Shown here piece after piece: positions 5,772 to 12,132 of a stretch of DNA of 12,132 nucleotides. The number at the start of each line of letters is the position of its first letter. The first letter of the stretch is position 1. The stretch lies in contig CAJTTC010000027.1 in NCBI GenBank assembly GCA_910579295.1, positions 1-12,132 on the forward strand. Reading direction: 5' to 3'. The DNA comes from an uncultured Christensenella sp. Its GTDB lineage: Bacteria > Bacillota_A > Clostridia > Christensenellales > Borkfalkiaceae. The notes beneath the pieces are model-generated. The model saw nothing but the letters and a program-made list of their open reading frames with translations. It searched no databases and was not told where the DNA came from. The translations under genes and the position numbers were made by a program.

Positions 5772-6110
5772 ATGGAATTTTGGTTACCACTTATATTAGG
5801 TTTTTTAAGTTCTATTTTAGCGTCAACTGGTTTGTGGGCTTTAATTCAAAACAGATTGGATAGAAAAGATGCAAAGGCAAAAATGCTAAAAGGACTTGGA
5901 CATGACCGAATAATGGATTTAGGAAAGAAGTATATCAAAAGGGGTTATATTACTCCAGATGAATACGAAAATTTTGTCGATTATTTATATGTGCCATACG
6001 AAGCACTTCACGGTAATGGATCTGCGAAAAGAATCGTAGAAGAAGTAAAACGCCTTCCAATACGCGATACTCCAATCAATGGGAAAAGAAGTCAGAAACC
6101 CAAAGATTGA
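5772..6110 (+). CDS. Small phage-type membrane protein
   Basis: The 112-residue product has one N-terminal hydrophobic segment (about 4-26, LPLILGFLSSILASTGLWAL) followed by a charged cytosolic-type part with GLGHDRIMDLG (41-51) and GYITPDEYENFVDYLYVPY (58-76). The single transmembrane helix, small size and last place in the phage block resemble holin-type or other lysis-region proteins, but there is no second membrane segment and I do not assign lysis function. ATG 5772 is 1 bp past the RT stop and uses AAGGAG (5762-5767), so the two are co-translated. It is the last phage gene before host rluB. Confidence 0.6.
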   Translation: MEFWLPLILGFLSSILASTGLWALIQNRLDRKDAKAKMLKGLGHDRIMDLGKKYIKRGYITPDEYENFVDYLYVPYEALHGNGSAKRIVEEVKRLPIRDTPINGKRSQKPKD

Positions 6111-6284
6111 GTCGAAAAGGAAGACGTTTATATTTTTATATGAAGTTGTAGTTAAAAGTAGAAAAGAGCGTTTGAGCCTCGTTTATTCATAGCCTATTCC
6201 TACATATTTGCCCAAAAACCCTTGATTTTGAGGCTTTTTCTATGTTATTATAATGTAAAATAAATTAAAAAGCGGATACGGGTT
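6111..6284. other. Right boundary of the phage-derived block
   Basis: No gene fits here. AGCCTC (6175-6180) can pair with GAGGCT (6230-6235), followed by five T, a weak terminator with a loop of about 49 nt. Inside the loop, 6208-6221 reads TTGCCCAAAAACCC, the exact inverse of 337-350. A consensus TATAAT (6249-6254) before rluB has only a weak -35 (TTTTGA, 6226-6231, 17-bp spacing). The shift from phage to host genes occurs here, so an attachment site could lie in it. Confidence 0.45.
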
Positions 6285-6983
6285 ATGAGAATTAATAAAT
6301 ATTTGGCTGCGTGCGGAGTAGCATCGCGCAGGGAATGCGACAGGTTGATTGCCGACGGTGCAGTCACAATCAACGGACAAATAGCGCAGGTTGGTGCCGA
6401 CGTCGGAGCGGAAGATACGGTTGAGGTGAACGGTAAAGCTGTCGCAGTGCAGAAAAACGAATACTATATTCTCAATAAACCCAAGGGTTATATTTGTTCG
6501 GTAAAGGACGAAAAGGGGAGAAAGACGGTGCTTGACCTTATGCCGCAAAACGCAGGCAGAATTTATCCTGTCGGCAGACTTGATTACGACAGCGAGGGAT
6601 TGCTCATTCTTACTACGGACGGCGAGCTTGCTCAGCATTTAACTCACCCGTCAAACGAAGTTCCCAAAACCTATCTCGTAAAAATTGAGGGTACTATTAC
6701 CGAAGCAGGGCTTAACCCCATTCGCAGCGGTGTTGATATTGGGGGTTACGTCACAAAAAAATGCAAGGCGCATATTGTTGAAACTAACAAGGAGTACACC
6801 AAAATTCATATCACGATAACCGAGGGCAAAAACCGCGAGGTGCGTAAGATGTTCGAGGCGATAGGAAAGGAAGTAAGCCTTTTAAAGAGAATAAAAATCG
6901 GTGAAATCAATTTAAGGGGACTTGACAGAGGCGCATACAGAAAGCTTACTGCTCAAGAGGTTGCCTATCTTTTATCTATATAA
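6285..6983 (+). CDS. rluB: Ribosomal large-subunit pseudouridine synthase, RsuA/RluB family
   Basis: The 232-residue enzyme has an N-terminal S4 RNA-binding domain (MRINKYLAACGVASRRECDRL onward, about 1-48), a linker, the KPKGY segment (65-69) and the catalytic motif GRLDYDSEGLLILT (97-110) with D100 as the nucleophile. The family turns uridine into pseudouridine in rRNA; RluB acts on helix 89 of 23S rRNA in E. coli, while RsuA acts on 16S, and the sequence alone does not fully separate them. The start is ATG 6285 with only a weak ribosome site (GCGGA at 6272). It is a host gene; GC and codon use are visibly higher than in the phage block before it. Confidence 0.85.
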   Translation: MRINKYLAACGVASRRECDRLIADGAVTINGQIAQVGADVGAEDTVEVNGKAVAVQKNEYYILNKPKGYICSVKDEKGRKTVLDLMPQNAGRIYPVGRLDYDSEGLLILTTDGELAQHLTHPSNEVPKTYLVKIEGTITEAGLNPIRSGVDIGGYVTKKCKAHIVETNKEYTKIHITITEGKNREVRKMFEAIGKEVSLLKRIKIGEINLRGLDRGAYRKLTAQEVAYLLSI

Positions 6984-6994
6984 CTGATAACCAT

Positions 6995-7011
6995 CGAAAA
7001 TTTCATTTTCG
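6995..7011 (+). terminator. Small hairpin after rluB
   Basis: CGAAAAT (6995-7001) pairs with ATTTTCG (7005-7011) around TTC, 12 bp past the rluB stop. No T-run follows directly, so it may only protect the 3' end, with termination at the stronger hairpin downstream. Confidence 0.35.
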
Positions 7012-7023
7012 GATAAACAAATA

Positions 7024-7063
7024 ATCCCGCTAACTTTGCAAGCAAAGTTAGCGGGATATAATT
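7024..7063 (+). terminator. Strong 16-bp hairpin terminator
   Basis: ATCCCGCTAACTTTGC (7024-7039) and its exact complement (7042-7057) are separated by only AA, giving a near-perfect palindrome, followed by ATAATTTTTT. It lies behind rluB and faces lexA from the other strand. It is a good Rho-independent terminator for rluB. Confidence 0.8.
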
Positions 7064-7114
7064 TTTTAATTATATAATTTTCTCCGCTCAATTACCGCTT
7101 ATCGTGCTTACCGT

Positions 7115-7146
7115 AAAAGCAAGGAATATTTCGTTGCTTTTTATCC
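7115..7146 (-). terminator. Hairpin downstream of lexA
   Basis: AAAAGCAA (7115-7122) pairs with TTGCTTTT (7134-7141) around an 11-nt loop, with T-rich arms on both strands. It lies about 45 bp beyond the lexA stop and could end lexA transcription, or serve both directions. Confidence 0.45.
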
Positions 7147-7184
7147 CTATGAAACACACTAAGCGGACGCATTTTTATATGTAT

Positions 7185-7778
7185 TTATATCGTTCTGATT
7201 AAGCCGACAACCTTGCCCAAAATCGAAACGTTATCAAAGACGAAATCTTCCATATCGTCGTTTTCGGGGTGAAGAATAAACTTACCGTCGCGCTTATAAA
7301 AACGTTTAACCGTAGCGCTGTCGTCAACCAAGGCAACGACTATCTCACCGTTTTCTGCAGTTTCCTGCTTTTTAACAACGATTTTATCGCCGTTAAACAT
7401 TCCGATTTTTATCATCGAATCGCCCTTTACGGTAAGCATAAACATATCGTCGTTACCGAAGAGGTTGGCAGGTACAGAGAAAAAGTCCTCGTAATTCTCC
7501 TGAGCAAAAATGGGCTCGCCCGCGGCAACAGTACCGATAAGCGGAACTTTGACGGCATTAAGTTTAATAGACATAGCGCGTCGTTTGTTTTCGCCGACCT
7601 TGCTCCTGTCAATCAATCCCCTGTCGGCAAGTCTGTTGATAATAAGAAAGCACGTGGCTGTGGAAGAGATACCGCAACCGTTACAAATCTCCCTTATAGA
7701 GGGAGCATATCCGTTTTCCGTTACAAATTTCTCAATAAATCCAAAAACAAGCTCATCGCTGAAAATTCTTTTTCCCAT
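7185..7778 (-). CDS. lexA: SOS repressor LexA
   Basis: The 197-residue protein has an N-terminal winged-helix DNA-binding domain (1-70; PSIREICNGCGISSTATCFLIINRL is the helix-turn-helix area) and a C-terminal S24 peptidase domain. The self-cleavage bond is A86-G87 in VAAGEP, the catalytic serine is S121 in GDSM and the lysine is K158 in SATVKRF. RecA filaments on single-stranded DNA trigger cleavage and release the SOS genes. AGGAGG lies just before ATG on this strand. Promoter TTGCAC-17-TATAAT and an overlapping palindrome lie upstream. The length is normal and all catalytic residues are present. Confidence 0.93.
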   Translation of the reverse strand: MGKRIFSDELVFGFIEKFVTENGYAPSIREICNGCGISSTATCFLIINRLADRGLIDRSKVGENKRRAMSIKLNAVKVPLIGTVAAGEPIFAQENYEDFFSVPANLFGNDDMFMLTVKGDSMIKIGMFNGDKIVVKKQETAENGEIVVALVDDSATVKRFYKRDGKFILHPENDDMEDFVFDNVSILGKVVGLIRTI

Positions 7779-7799
7779 TTATAAATTCCTCCTGACCGT

Positions 7800-7828
7800 A
7801 TTATAACACAATAAATTTAAATGTGCAA
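7800..7828 (-). promoter_or_regulatory. lexA promoter
   Basis: On the minus strand TTGCAC (complement of 7823-7828) and TATAAT (complement of 7800-7805) are 17 bp apart. The -10 is a perfect consensus. Transcription would start about 15 bp before the lexA start codon. Confidence 0.75.
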
Positions 7829-7839
7829 ACTTTTGTTTA
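7826..7839. promoter_or_regulatory. Probable LexA operator
   Basis: AAAC-TTTT-GTTT (7827-7838) is a perfect palindrome with the GAAC-N4-GTTC architecture of Gram-positive SOS boxes, differing at the outermost base on each side. It overlaps the -35 of lexA, the expected spot for autorepression. The divergent Cys-rich gene starts about 100 bp away and may share the site. Confidence 0.5.
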
Positions 7840-7880
7840 AAGAATTTCAAATATTTTTTTAAAAGTTTGTAAAAAAGCAA

Positions 7881-7909
7881 TTGACATTTAACTTTGCTTA
7901 ATGTACATT
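7881..7909 (+). promoter_or_regulatory. Promoter of the Cys-rich mini-gene
   Basis: A perfect TTGACA (7881-7886) is 17 bp from TACATT (7904-7909). It precedes the start at 7931 by a short leader with GAGGT at 7919-7923. Confidence 0.65.
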
Positions 7910-7930
7910 TATTTGCGTGAGGTATGCTCT

Positions 7931-8110
7931 ATGAATATCGGAGGAATGTGCGTTCTAGAGGACGACAAATTATGTACAGGGTGCGGTGAATGCGAAATAT
8001 GCGATTTAGACCGCACAAAGCTGTGCGATAATTGCGGAAAGTGTCTGGACATTAGGGACGACGCAGTTATAAAAATTGATAAAATTATAATAGACAACAA
8101 CGAAGAGTAA
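7931..8110 (+). CDS. Small Cys-rich metal-binding protein
   Basis: ATG 7931 gives 59 residues; an upstream in-frame ATG at 7901 overlaps the -10 box and is rejected. The core is C-x2-C-x2-C-x2-C (CTGCGECEIC) followed by CDNCGKC, with one more Cys near the N-terminus (GGMCVLED). This can hold one or two Fe-S clusters or zinc, but the spacing is not that of a standard 2[4Fe-4S] ferredoxin, since the CP dipeptide is absent. Similar mini-proteins occur in Clostridia, as I recall, without known function. It diverges from lexA and converges with hflX. A strong promoter and ribosome site indicate real expression. Confidence 0.65.
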   Translation: MNIGGMCVLEDDKLCTGCGECEICDLDRTKLCDNCGKCLDIRDDAVIKIDKIIIDNNEE

Positions 8111-8125
8111 ATAGCGCCGCTTCTC

Positions 8126-9337
8126 TTATTCAACAAATGAAGCAAACTTGTCCGAGTAAATTGTCTCTATTCTGACTTGCGTGCGCATTCCGCTGTCTGT
8201 AAATTCGCGTGAAAGCTCGATAAAGTATTGCCTTAATCTTTCATACTCGTTTATTCTATCAAATGAAATAAATAAATTTAATCTTTTGAAGCGTTCTTCA
8301 AAGGATTTTTTTATACTTTCCTTTAAGGCTGTAATTCCCGTGCCGTCCTTTGCCGATATCAGAATACAGTCGGAGGGGAGAGAGCTGCCGTCAACTAAAT
8401 CGCACTTATTCAACACTTTCAAATATTGCCTGTTAAAACCGAGCTCTTCAAGCGTAGAGCGCGTCGTTTCAAACTGCAACCCGAAATCGTCGCTCGCGTC
8501 AGCCACAAAAAGCGCTAAGTCACAGTTTAAAGCAACCTCAAGCGTAGATTTAAACGCCTCCACAATACTGTGAGGCAACGCCTGTATGAAGCCGACAGTG
8601 TCGATCAGAACATAATTTTCTCCGTCGATAACACACTTTCTCGCGGTAGGGTCAAGTGTAACGAACAGTGCGTTCTGCGATACGACGTCTGAACCCGTCA
8701 AGAGATTTAACAAGGTGGACTTTCCCGTGTTGGTGTATCCGACCAGCGCAACCGTCTTTAAATTCTCCTTTATTCTTCTGTCTATTTGCAAATCCCTGCG
8801 GCTCTTTGTTTCCTTTAAACGGCTTTCAAGGTATTTTAATCTGTAAGCTATGTGCCGCCTGTCGGTCTCTAACTGCGTTTCCCCCGGTCCGCGCGATCCT
8901 ATGCCGCCGCCCAGACGTGACAGAGCCGCGCCCTTGCCCTTTAAACGCGGATAGATATATTTTAATTGAGCAATTTCAACCTGTATTTTGCCCTCGCTCG
9001 TAACTGCATTGCGGGCAAAAATATCAAGAATAAGGGTAGTTCTGTCAATGACTTTTCGGTTTCCAAGCGCGGCTGAGATATTGAGAGTCTGAGAGGGGGA
9101 CAATTCGCCGTTAAACAGAATGGTCAAATCGTCTATGCCGTCGAGTGCCGTCGCAATTTCAGCAAGCTTTCCCGAGCCGATGAAAGTTGCGGCGTTGACT
9201 TCTCGGATATTCTGAAAGCATGAGCCAACGTATACCGCGCCCGCGCTCCCGATAAGCGCTATTGCTTCCTCGTGAATACGCTTGTAGTTGTCTGACAAAA
9301 CAGGTTGTATTATATAAATTTTTTCTGTTATTTCCAT
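8126..9337 (-). CDS. hflX: Ribosome-associated GTPase HflX
   Basis: The 403-residue protein has the HflX N-terminal domain (about 1-190) with the signature GGGIGSRGPGETQLETDRR (143-161), then the G domain: G1 GYTNTGKST (200-208), the T-rich G2 region (TLDPTARK, 227-234), G3 DTVGF (246-250) and G4 NKCD (310-313). HflX binds 50S and 70S ribosomes and can split stalled 70S ribosomes, especially under heat or antibiotic stress. It follows the Xer gene by 32 bp on the same strand and is likely co-transcribed with it. The ribosome site before ATG 9337 is weak, consistent with coupling. All motifs are intact. Confidence 0.93.
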   Translation of the reverse strand: MEITEKIYIIQPVLSDNYKRIHEEAIALIGSAGAVYVGSCFQNIREVNAATFIGSGKLAEIATALDGIDDLTILFNGELSPSQTLNISAALGNRKVIDRTTLILDIFARNAVTSEGKIQVEIAQLKYIYPRLKGKGAALSRLGGGIGSRGPGETQLETDRRHIAYRLKYLESRLKETKSRRDLQIDRRIKENLKTVALVGYTNTGKSTLLNLLTGSDVVSQNALFVTLDPTARKCVIDGENYVLIDTVGFIQALPHSIVEAFKSTLEVALNCDLALFVADASDDFGLQFETTRSTLEELGFNRQYLKVLNKCDLVDGSSLPSDCILISAKDGTGITALKESIKKSFEERFKRLNLFISFDRINEYERLRQYFIELSREFTDSGMRTQVRIETIYSDKFASFVE

Positions 9338-9369
9338 ATTTAATAATATTATCGGTATTTTTATACTGA

Positions 9370-10431
9370 TTAGTCCTCGTCGTCTCTACGCAGCTTAACC
9401 TTGCCGACAACCGATCTGCGCGTCTCCTCGCTGATAGCGGCATAGTGCTTTCGCGTAGTGTTTACATCCTTGTGCCCGAGGACGTCGGCTACTACATATA
9501 TATCGCCCGTCGCCTTATAGAGCTGTGTGCCGTATGTACTGCGTAGCTTGTGAGGTGAAATCTTTTTAAGCGGAGATACAATTTTAGCATATTTTTGCAC
9601 AAGATTTTCCACCGCCCGCACGGTAATACGCTTTTTTTGGGAGGAGAGGAAGAGCGCGCCGTCGCCACTGTTTTCCAAGTCACATTCCTCCTTATAATCT
9701 AAATATCGCTTTAAAGCCGCCGCAACGTCGTCGTCAAAGAAAAGAATTGTTTTATTGCCGCCCTTGCGAGTTACCAAAAATGAATTGTCTTTAAAATTAA
9801 TATCTTCGTTATTTAGTCCGACAAGCTCGCTAATTCGTATTCCAGTACCCAAAAATAAGACAAGTATAGCAGTGTCGCGTATCTTGTTTTTTTCGTGATA
9901 GGCTCGTTGATGGGGAGTAAGACCGTTTCCGCTTTCAGCCGTGTCGATAATACCGAATACCTCGTTACCGTCAAGCCTTATAATCGGCTTTTCGTGGAGC
10001 TTTGGAGACGATACCTTGGCTGAATTGTTTACGGAAATCTGTCCTTTATTGAAGAAATATTTGAACATAGCGCGCACCGAAGAGAGCTTTCTTGCTTTTG
10101 CGCGTTCGTTGCATGTATGCTCAGTCCCGCAATATTCGTAATTTGAGAGGTAGACGAGGAAATATTCTATGTCGTTATTTGTAACGTTTTCAAGATCGAT
10201 CAGAGAAATCTCCTTAACCGTCTTTTTGCCTCCGTAACGTTTTTTGCACATAAAGTCAAAGAAAATTTTCAAGTCGTGAGCGTAGTTCAGGCGAGTGAGA
10301 GGGGAAGTCATGCTGTCAATTCCCATAAAATAATCAAGACAAAAGGAGGGCAATTCTTCGTTGATAATCCTGTTGGTTGTTTCTATATTATTTTTGTTTC
10401 TCTGAGAATAATAATCTGAATTGTTTTTCAT
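9370..10431 (-). CDS. Xer-type tyrosine recombinase
   Basis: The 353-residue enzyme has a SAM-like N-terminal core-binding domain (about 27-135) and a catalytic domain with R199 (GTGIRISEL), K223 (TRKGGNK), H294 and R297 (HKLRS), H320 (LGHKD) and the nucleophile Y330 (TTRKHY). All the catalytic residues are present. The closest type is XerC/XerD/CodV, which resolves chromosome dimers at dif. It heads a minus-strand operon with hflX, among host genes, and is separated from the phage block by four host genes, so I take it as chromosomal rather than the prophage integrase. Which Xer it is cannot be told here. AAGGTG lies about 12 bp before ATG, and TTGACA (complement of 10461-10466) is a possible -35. 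Confidence 0.85.
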   Translation of the reverse strand: MKNNSDYYSQRNKNNIETTNRIINEELPSFCLDYFMGIDSMTSPLTRLNYAHDLKIFFDFMCKKRYGGKKTVKEISLIDLENVTNNDIEYFLVYLSNYEYCGTEHTCNERAKARKLSSVRAMFKYFFNKGQISVNNSAKVSSPKLHEKPIIRLDGNEVFGIIDTAESGNGLTPHQRAYHEKNKIRDTAILVLFLGTGIRISELVGLNNEDINFKDNSFLVTRKGGNKTILFFDDDVAAALKRYLDYKEECDLENSGDGALFLSSQKKRITVRAVENLVQKYAKIVSPLKKISPHKLRSTYGTQLYKATGDIYVVADVLGHKDVNTTRKHYAAISEETRRSVVGKVKLRRDDED

Positions 10432-10593
10432 AATTATAGCTTACACCTTAAACCATAAAATGTCAACCACATATTTTACGAAGAATTTGCAAATTAACTA
10501 ACGAAAAGGCTGAGGAACAACACAGAGCTATACTTTATTTATGAAATGTATGAAGTTAATAAGGGTAAAATTTTGGCAATAGATAAAAACATA

Positions 10594-10622
10594 TTGCCTT
10601 TGTTTCCCCCAAATGGTATAAT
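10594..10622 (+). promoter_or_regulatory. Promoter of the lipoprotein gene
   Basis: TTGCCT (10594-10599) and TATAAT (10617-10622) are 17 bp apart, with TGG before the -10 giving an extended -10 element. AAGGAG (10630-10635) and ATG 10644 follow. Confidence 0.75.
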
Positions 10623-10643
10623 CAATGAAAAGGAGAAATAAAG

Positions 10644-11108
10644 ATGAAAAAGATATTAGCAACTTTATCAATTATATTTTGCTTGGCTTTTGCCATTACG
10701 GGATTGGGCGGATGCTCTGGTTGTTCGCCCACTGATGAAACAGGAAATGGAGAACAAACTGTGAATACAATTACAACTTTGGAAGGCGTATGGGAAAGCG
10801 AGTATGGTAAAACAGGTGAGCATGAAAAAATAATTATTGATGGGTCTTCTATCAAATGCTACATTAATAAGGGCCTCAACAATAAAGACGCATTAGAATG
10901 GGTCGGAATATATATTCCATTCAACGATCCTGTTAGCGAAGGTACTTGGATTTTTAACGAAGATCCGCTTGGCTACCCGGTCGAACAAGGTATTCCGGAT
11001 AATCCGGGTACAAGAGAATTTAATTATTCGAATGAAAAATTGTCTTGTCGTATGGACGATGCTCTTGGAAACTTCCGCGACATAACCTTCACAAAAGTCT
11101 CAGATTAA
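10644..11108 (+). CDS. Predicted lipoprotein of unknown function
   Basis: The 154-residue product starts with a classic lipoprotein signal: MKK, a hydrophobic stretch (4-20) and the lipobox L21-G-G-C24, where C24 would be lipidated and anchor the protein outside the cell membrane. A Ser/Thr/Glu linker (25-42) leads to a domain of about 110 residues with LEGVWESEYGK (about 46-56), KIIIDGSSIKCYI and a closing GNFRDITFTKVSD, suggestive of a small beta-sandwich or lipocalin-like fold. I do not recognise a family. It has its own extended -10 promoter and AAGGAG. It is followed by half of a terminator hairpin, interrupted by an IS element. Confidence 0.75.
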   Translation: MKKILATLSIIFCLAFAITGLGGCSGCSPTDETGNGEQTVNTITTLEGVWESEYGKTGEHEKIIIDGSSIKCYINKGLNNKDALEWVGIYIPFNDPVSEGTWIFNEDPLGYPVEQGIPDNPGTREFNYSNEKLSCRMDDALGNFRDITFTKVSD

Positions 11109-11126
11109 AAAATTTAATACGAAATA

Positions 11127-11148
11127 GTAAAAGCCTGTACTTTAATGA
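11127..11148 (+). terminator. Left half of a terminator split by an IS
   Basis: GTAAAAGCCTGTACTTTAAT (11127-11146) differs by one base from 908-927, the left arm and loop of the intact hairpin at 909-942. The matching right arm (GGCTTTTA) is missing here because the IS3-family end begins at about 11151. It should reappear beyond the IS, outside this window. Confidence 0.6.
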
Positions 11149-11193
11149 TATGCACCCCAAAAGTTAGACAAACATTTGGAGGTGCATATTTTT

Positions 11194-11589
11194 ATGTCAA
11201 GGAAGAAGGAATATAACACAAAGTACTCGCCAGAATTTAAAATATCGGTTATAATGGATATGCGGGAAAATCATTTAAGCTATCGTGAAGCTGCGAGGAA
11301 ATATTGGGCAGGCGAACGGGAAGATAATTATAAAAACCGGCTTAAAGAATGGGAGCGCGTATATCTAACCGAAGGAGCAGTTGGATTTATGGTAGAACGT
11401 CGTGGGAGAAAAAGCACAGGCAGACCGAGGAAAAAACCGTTAGATAAAGAAATAGAGAATGATTTAATAGCGGAAAACCAACGGTTAAAAGAACGCAATG
11501 AATATCTCGAAATGGAGATTGAGTACATAAAAAAACTGAGCGCCTTAGTTCTTGCGGAAGAGCAAAAGAACGGCAAAAAGCCGAAATAA
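11194..11589 (+). CDS. IS3-family transposase OrfA
   Basis: ATG 11194, with GGAGGT at 11178-11183, gives 131 residues; an in-frame TTG at 11176 overlaps the ribosome site and is rejected. Residues 12-60 form the helix-turn-helix (FKISVIMDMRENHLSYREAA). A basic RRGRKSTGRPRKK patch (69-81) and a leucine-zipper-like helix (about 85-125) for multimerisation follow. OrfA binds the IS ends and, by -1 frameshifting, is joined to OrfB to make the active transposase. Two possible slip sites lie near its end: A-AAA-AAA at 11529-11535 and CAAAAAG at 11574-11580. Confidence 0.85.
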   Translation: MSRKKEYNTKYSPEFKISVIMDMRENHLSYREAARKYWAGEREDNYKNRLKEWERVYLTEGAVGFMVERRGRKSTGRPRKKPLDKEIENDLIAENQRLKERNEYLEMEIEYIKKLSALVLAEEQKNGKKPK

Positions 11590-12132
11590 TATCTGAACTA
11601 AGGCAGCGGTTTCCGCTGAAAGCGTTGCTTGCATATTCTAAGTTGCCGCGCAGTACCTTTTATTACTATCTCAAACAGAGTGAAACAGACAAATACTTCG
11701 TTGAGAAAGCAGAAATAAAAGAATTGTTTGAAGCAAATAAACAGCGTTACGGATACAGGCGTATTACTGCACTACTTCGGCAAAAAGGCATAGTAATAAA
11801 CCACAAAACGGTGTTAAAACTAATGAAAAGCCTTAATTTAAGAGGTAAACAACGCAAGAATGATAAATATCATTCATACAAAGGTGAAGTTGGAAAGGTT
11901 GCAGATAATCTTTTAAACAGAGATTTTGAAGCAAGCAAACCGTTTGAGAAATTAACAACCGACGTAACGCAGTTTAAAGTAAATAACGAAAAGATATATC
12001 TTTCGCCTATAATGGACTTATACAACAGAGAGATAATATCTTACTCTATATCGTTAAGCCCAAATCTTGAACAGATACGTGAAATGCTGCAAGGCTTGAC
12101 GGAAAGACTGCCGAGCGATGCAACTCCCATCT
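11523..12132 (+). CDS. IS3-family transposase OrfB (partial, -1 frame)
   Basis: The -1 frame is open from 11523 to the window edge. Recognisable protein begins at about 11583 with EIISELRQRFPLKALLAYS, then the HTH_21-type segment ending in RYGYRRITALLRQKG. The rve integrase core starts with the first catalytic Asp in KLTTDVTQFKV, and the second Asp is in SPIMDLYNREI. The third acidic residue (Glu) lies beyond the window. There is no own start codon with a ribosome site, so expression is by frameshifting from OrfA. No stop or frame break is seen, so the visible part looks intact. Confidence 0.85.

Larger units (their letters stand above)
11151..12132 (+). mobile_element. IS3-family (IS150-like) insertion sequence, left part
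   Basis: The element starts at about 11151 with the TG-led terminal sequence TGCACCCCAAAAGTTAGACA, typical of IS150-group left ends. It continues with orfA and a -1 frame orfB, and runs past the window end, so the right inverted repeat and target duplication cannot be checked. ATATGCACC (11148-11156) and GGTGCATAT (11181-11189) can pair and would hide the orfA ribosome site. Confidence 0.85.

Noticed and set aside
7269..7784. Plus-strand ORF of 171 codons opposite lexA
   Set aside because: It is the antisense shadow of lexA, which has all LexA catalytic residues.
8668..9003. Plus-strand ORF opposite hflX
   Set aside because: It lies antisense to the G domain and has no ribosome site or protein-like composition.
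9370..10431. Tyrosine recombinase as the integrase of the phage block
   Set aside because: It sits among host genes, in an operon-like pair with hflX, and is separated from the block by rluB, lexA and the Cys-rich gene. Its sequence type fits XerC/D.

Overview
The window looks like a low-GC Firmicutes (Clostridia-like) chromosome with a prophage remnant on its left side. The taxonomic reading rests on low GC, strong AGGAGG-type ribosome sites, an A-G-cleaved LexA next to a small Cys-rich protein, HflX and a Xer recombinase, plus an XkdX-type phage protein. I could not test it by database search.

Positions 1-6110 (all + strand) are phage-derived. After a partial CDS and an AT-rich gap of about 360 bp with a good promoter come an acidic zinc-ribbon protein, a VRR-NUC-type nuclease, a RecB/Cas4-like PD-(D/E)XK protein and the N-terminal part of a large phage protein with helix-turn-helix motifs. 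That last gene runs out of frame into the 3' end of a different gene. The second half is a diversity-generating retroelement (DGR): variable repeat (VR, 3259-3343), a 104-aa phage protein, an XkdX-like 47-aa protein, a candidate accessory variability determinant (Avd), the template repeat (TR, 4378-4462), a DGR reverse transcriptase with IGDQISQ and YMDD boxes, and a small membrane protein. VR and TR align without gaps over 85 positions. They differ at 17, and 16 of those are adenines in TR. This is the signature of adenine-directed mutagenic retrohoming.

The oddity is that the mutagenesis machinery looks intact while the target gene has lost its head. Only about its last 50 codons, which carry the VR, remain. 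They are joined in the +1 frame to the phage helix-turn-helix gene at about 3200-3230. The simplest reading is an internal prophage deletion that removed the packaging, capsid and tail genes together with most of the target gene.

Positions 6285-10431 are ordinary host genes: rluB-type pseudouridine synthase (+), convergent lexA (-) with a perfect 16-bp hairpin near the rluB side of the gap, a divergent Cys-rich mini-protein (+), then hflX and a Xer-type tyrosine recombinase (both -, probably one operon). LexA probably autoregulates through a palindrome on its own -35 box, and a related box lies beside the promoter of the phage-derived operon.

Positions 10594-12132 hold a predicted lipoprotein gene with its own promoter and the left part of an IS3-family (IS150-like) element. 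The IS has inserted into what looks like the terminator loop behind the lipoprotein gene. The element runs off the window end.
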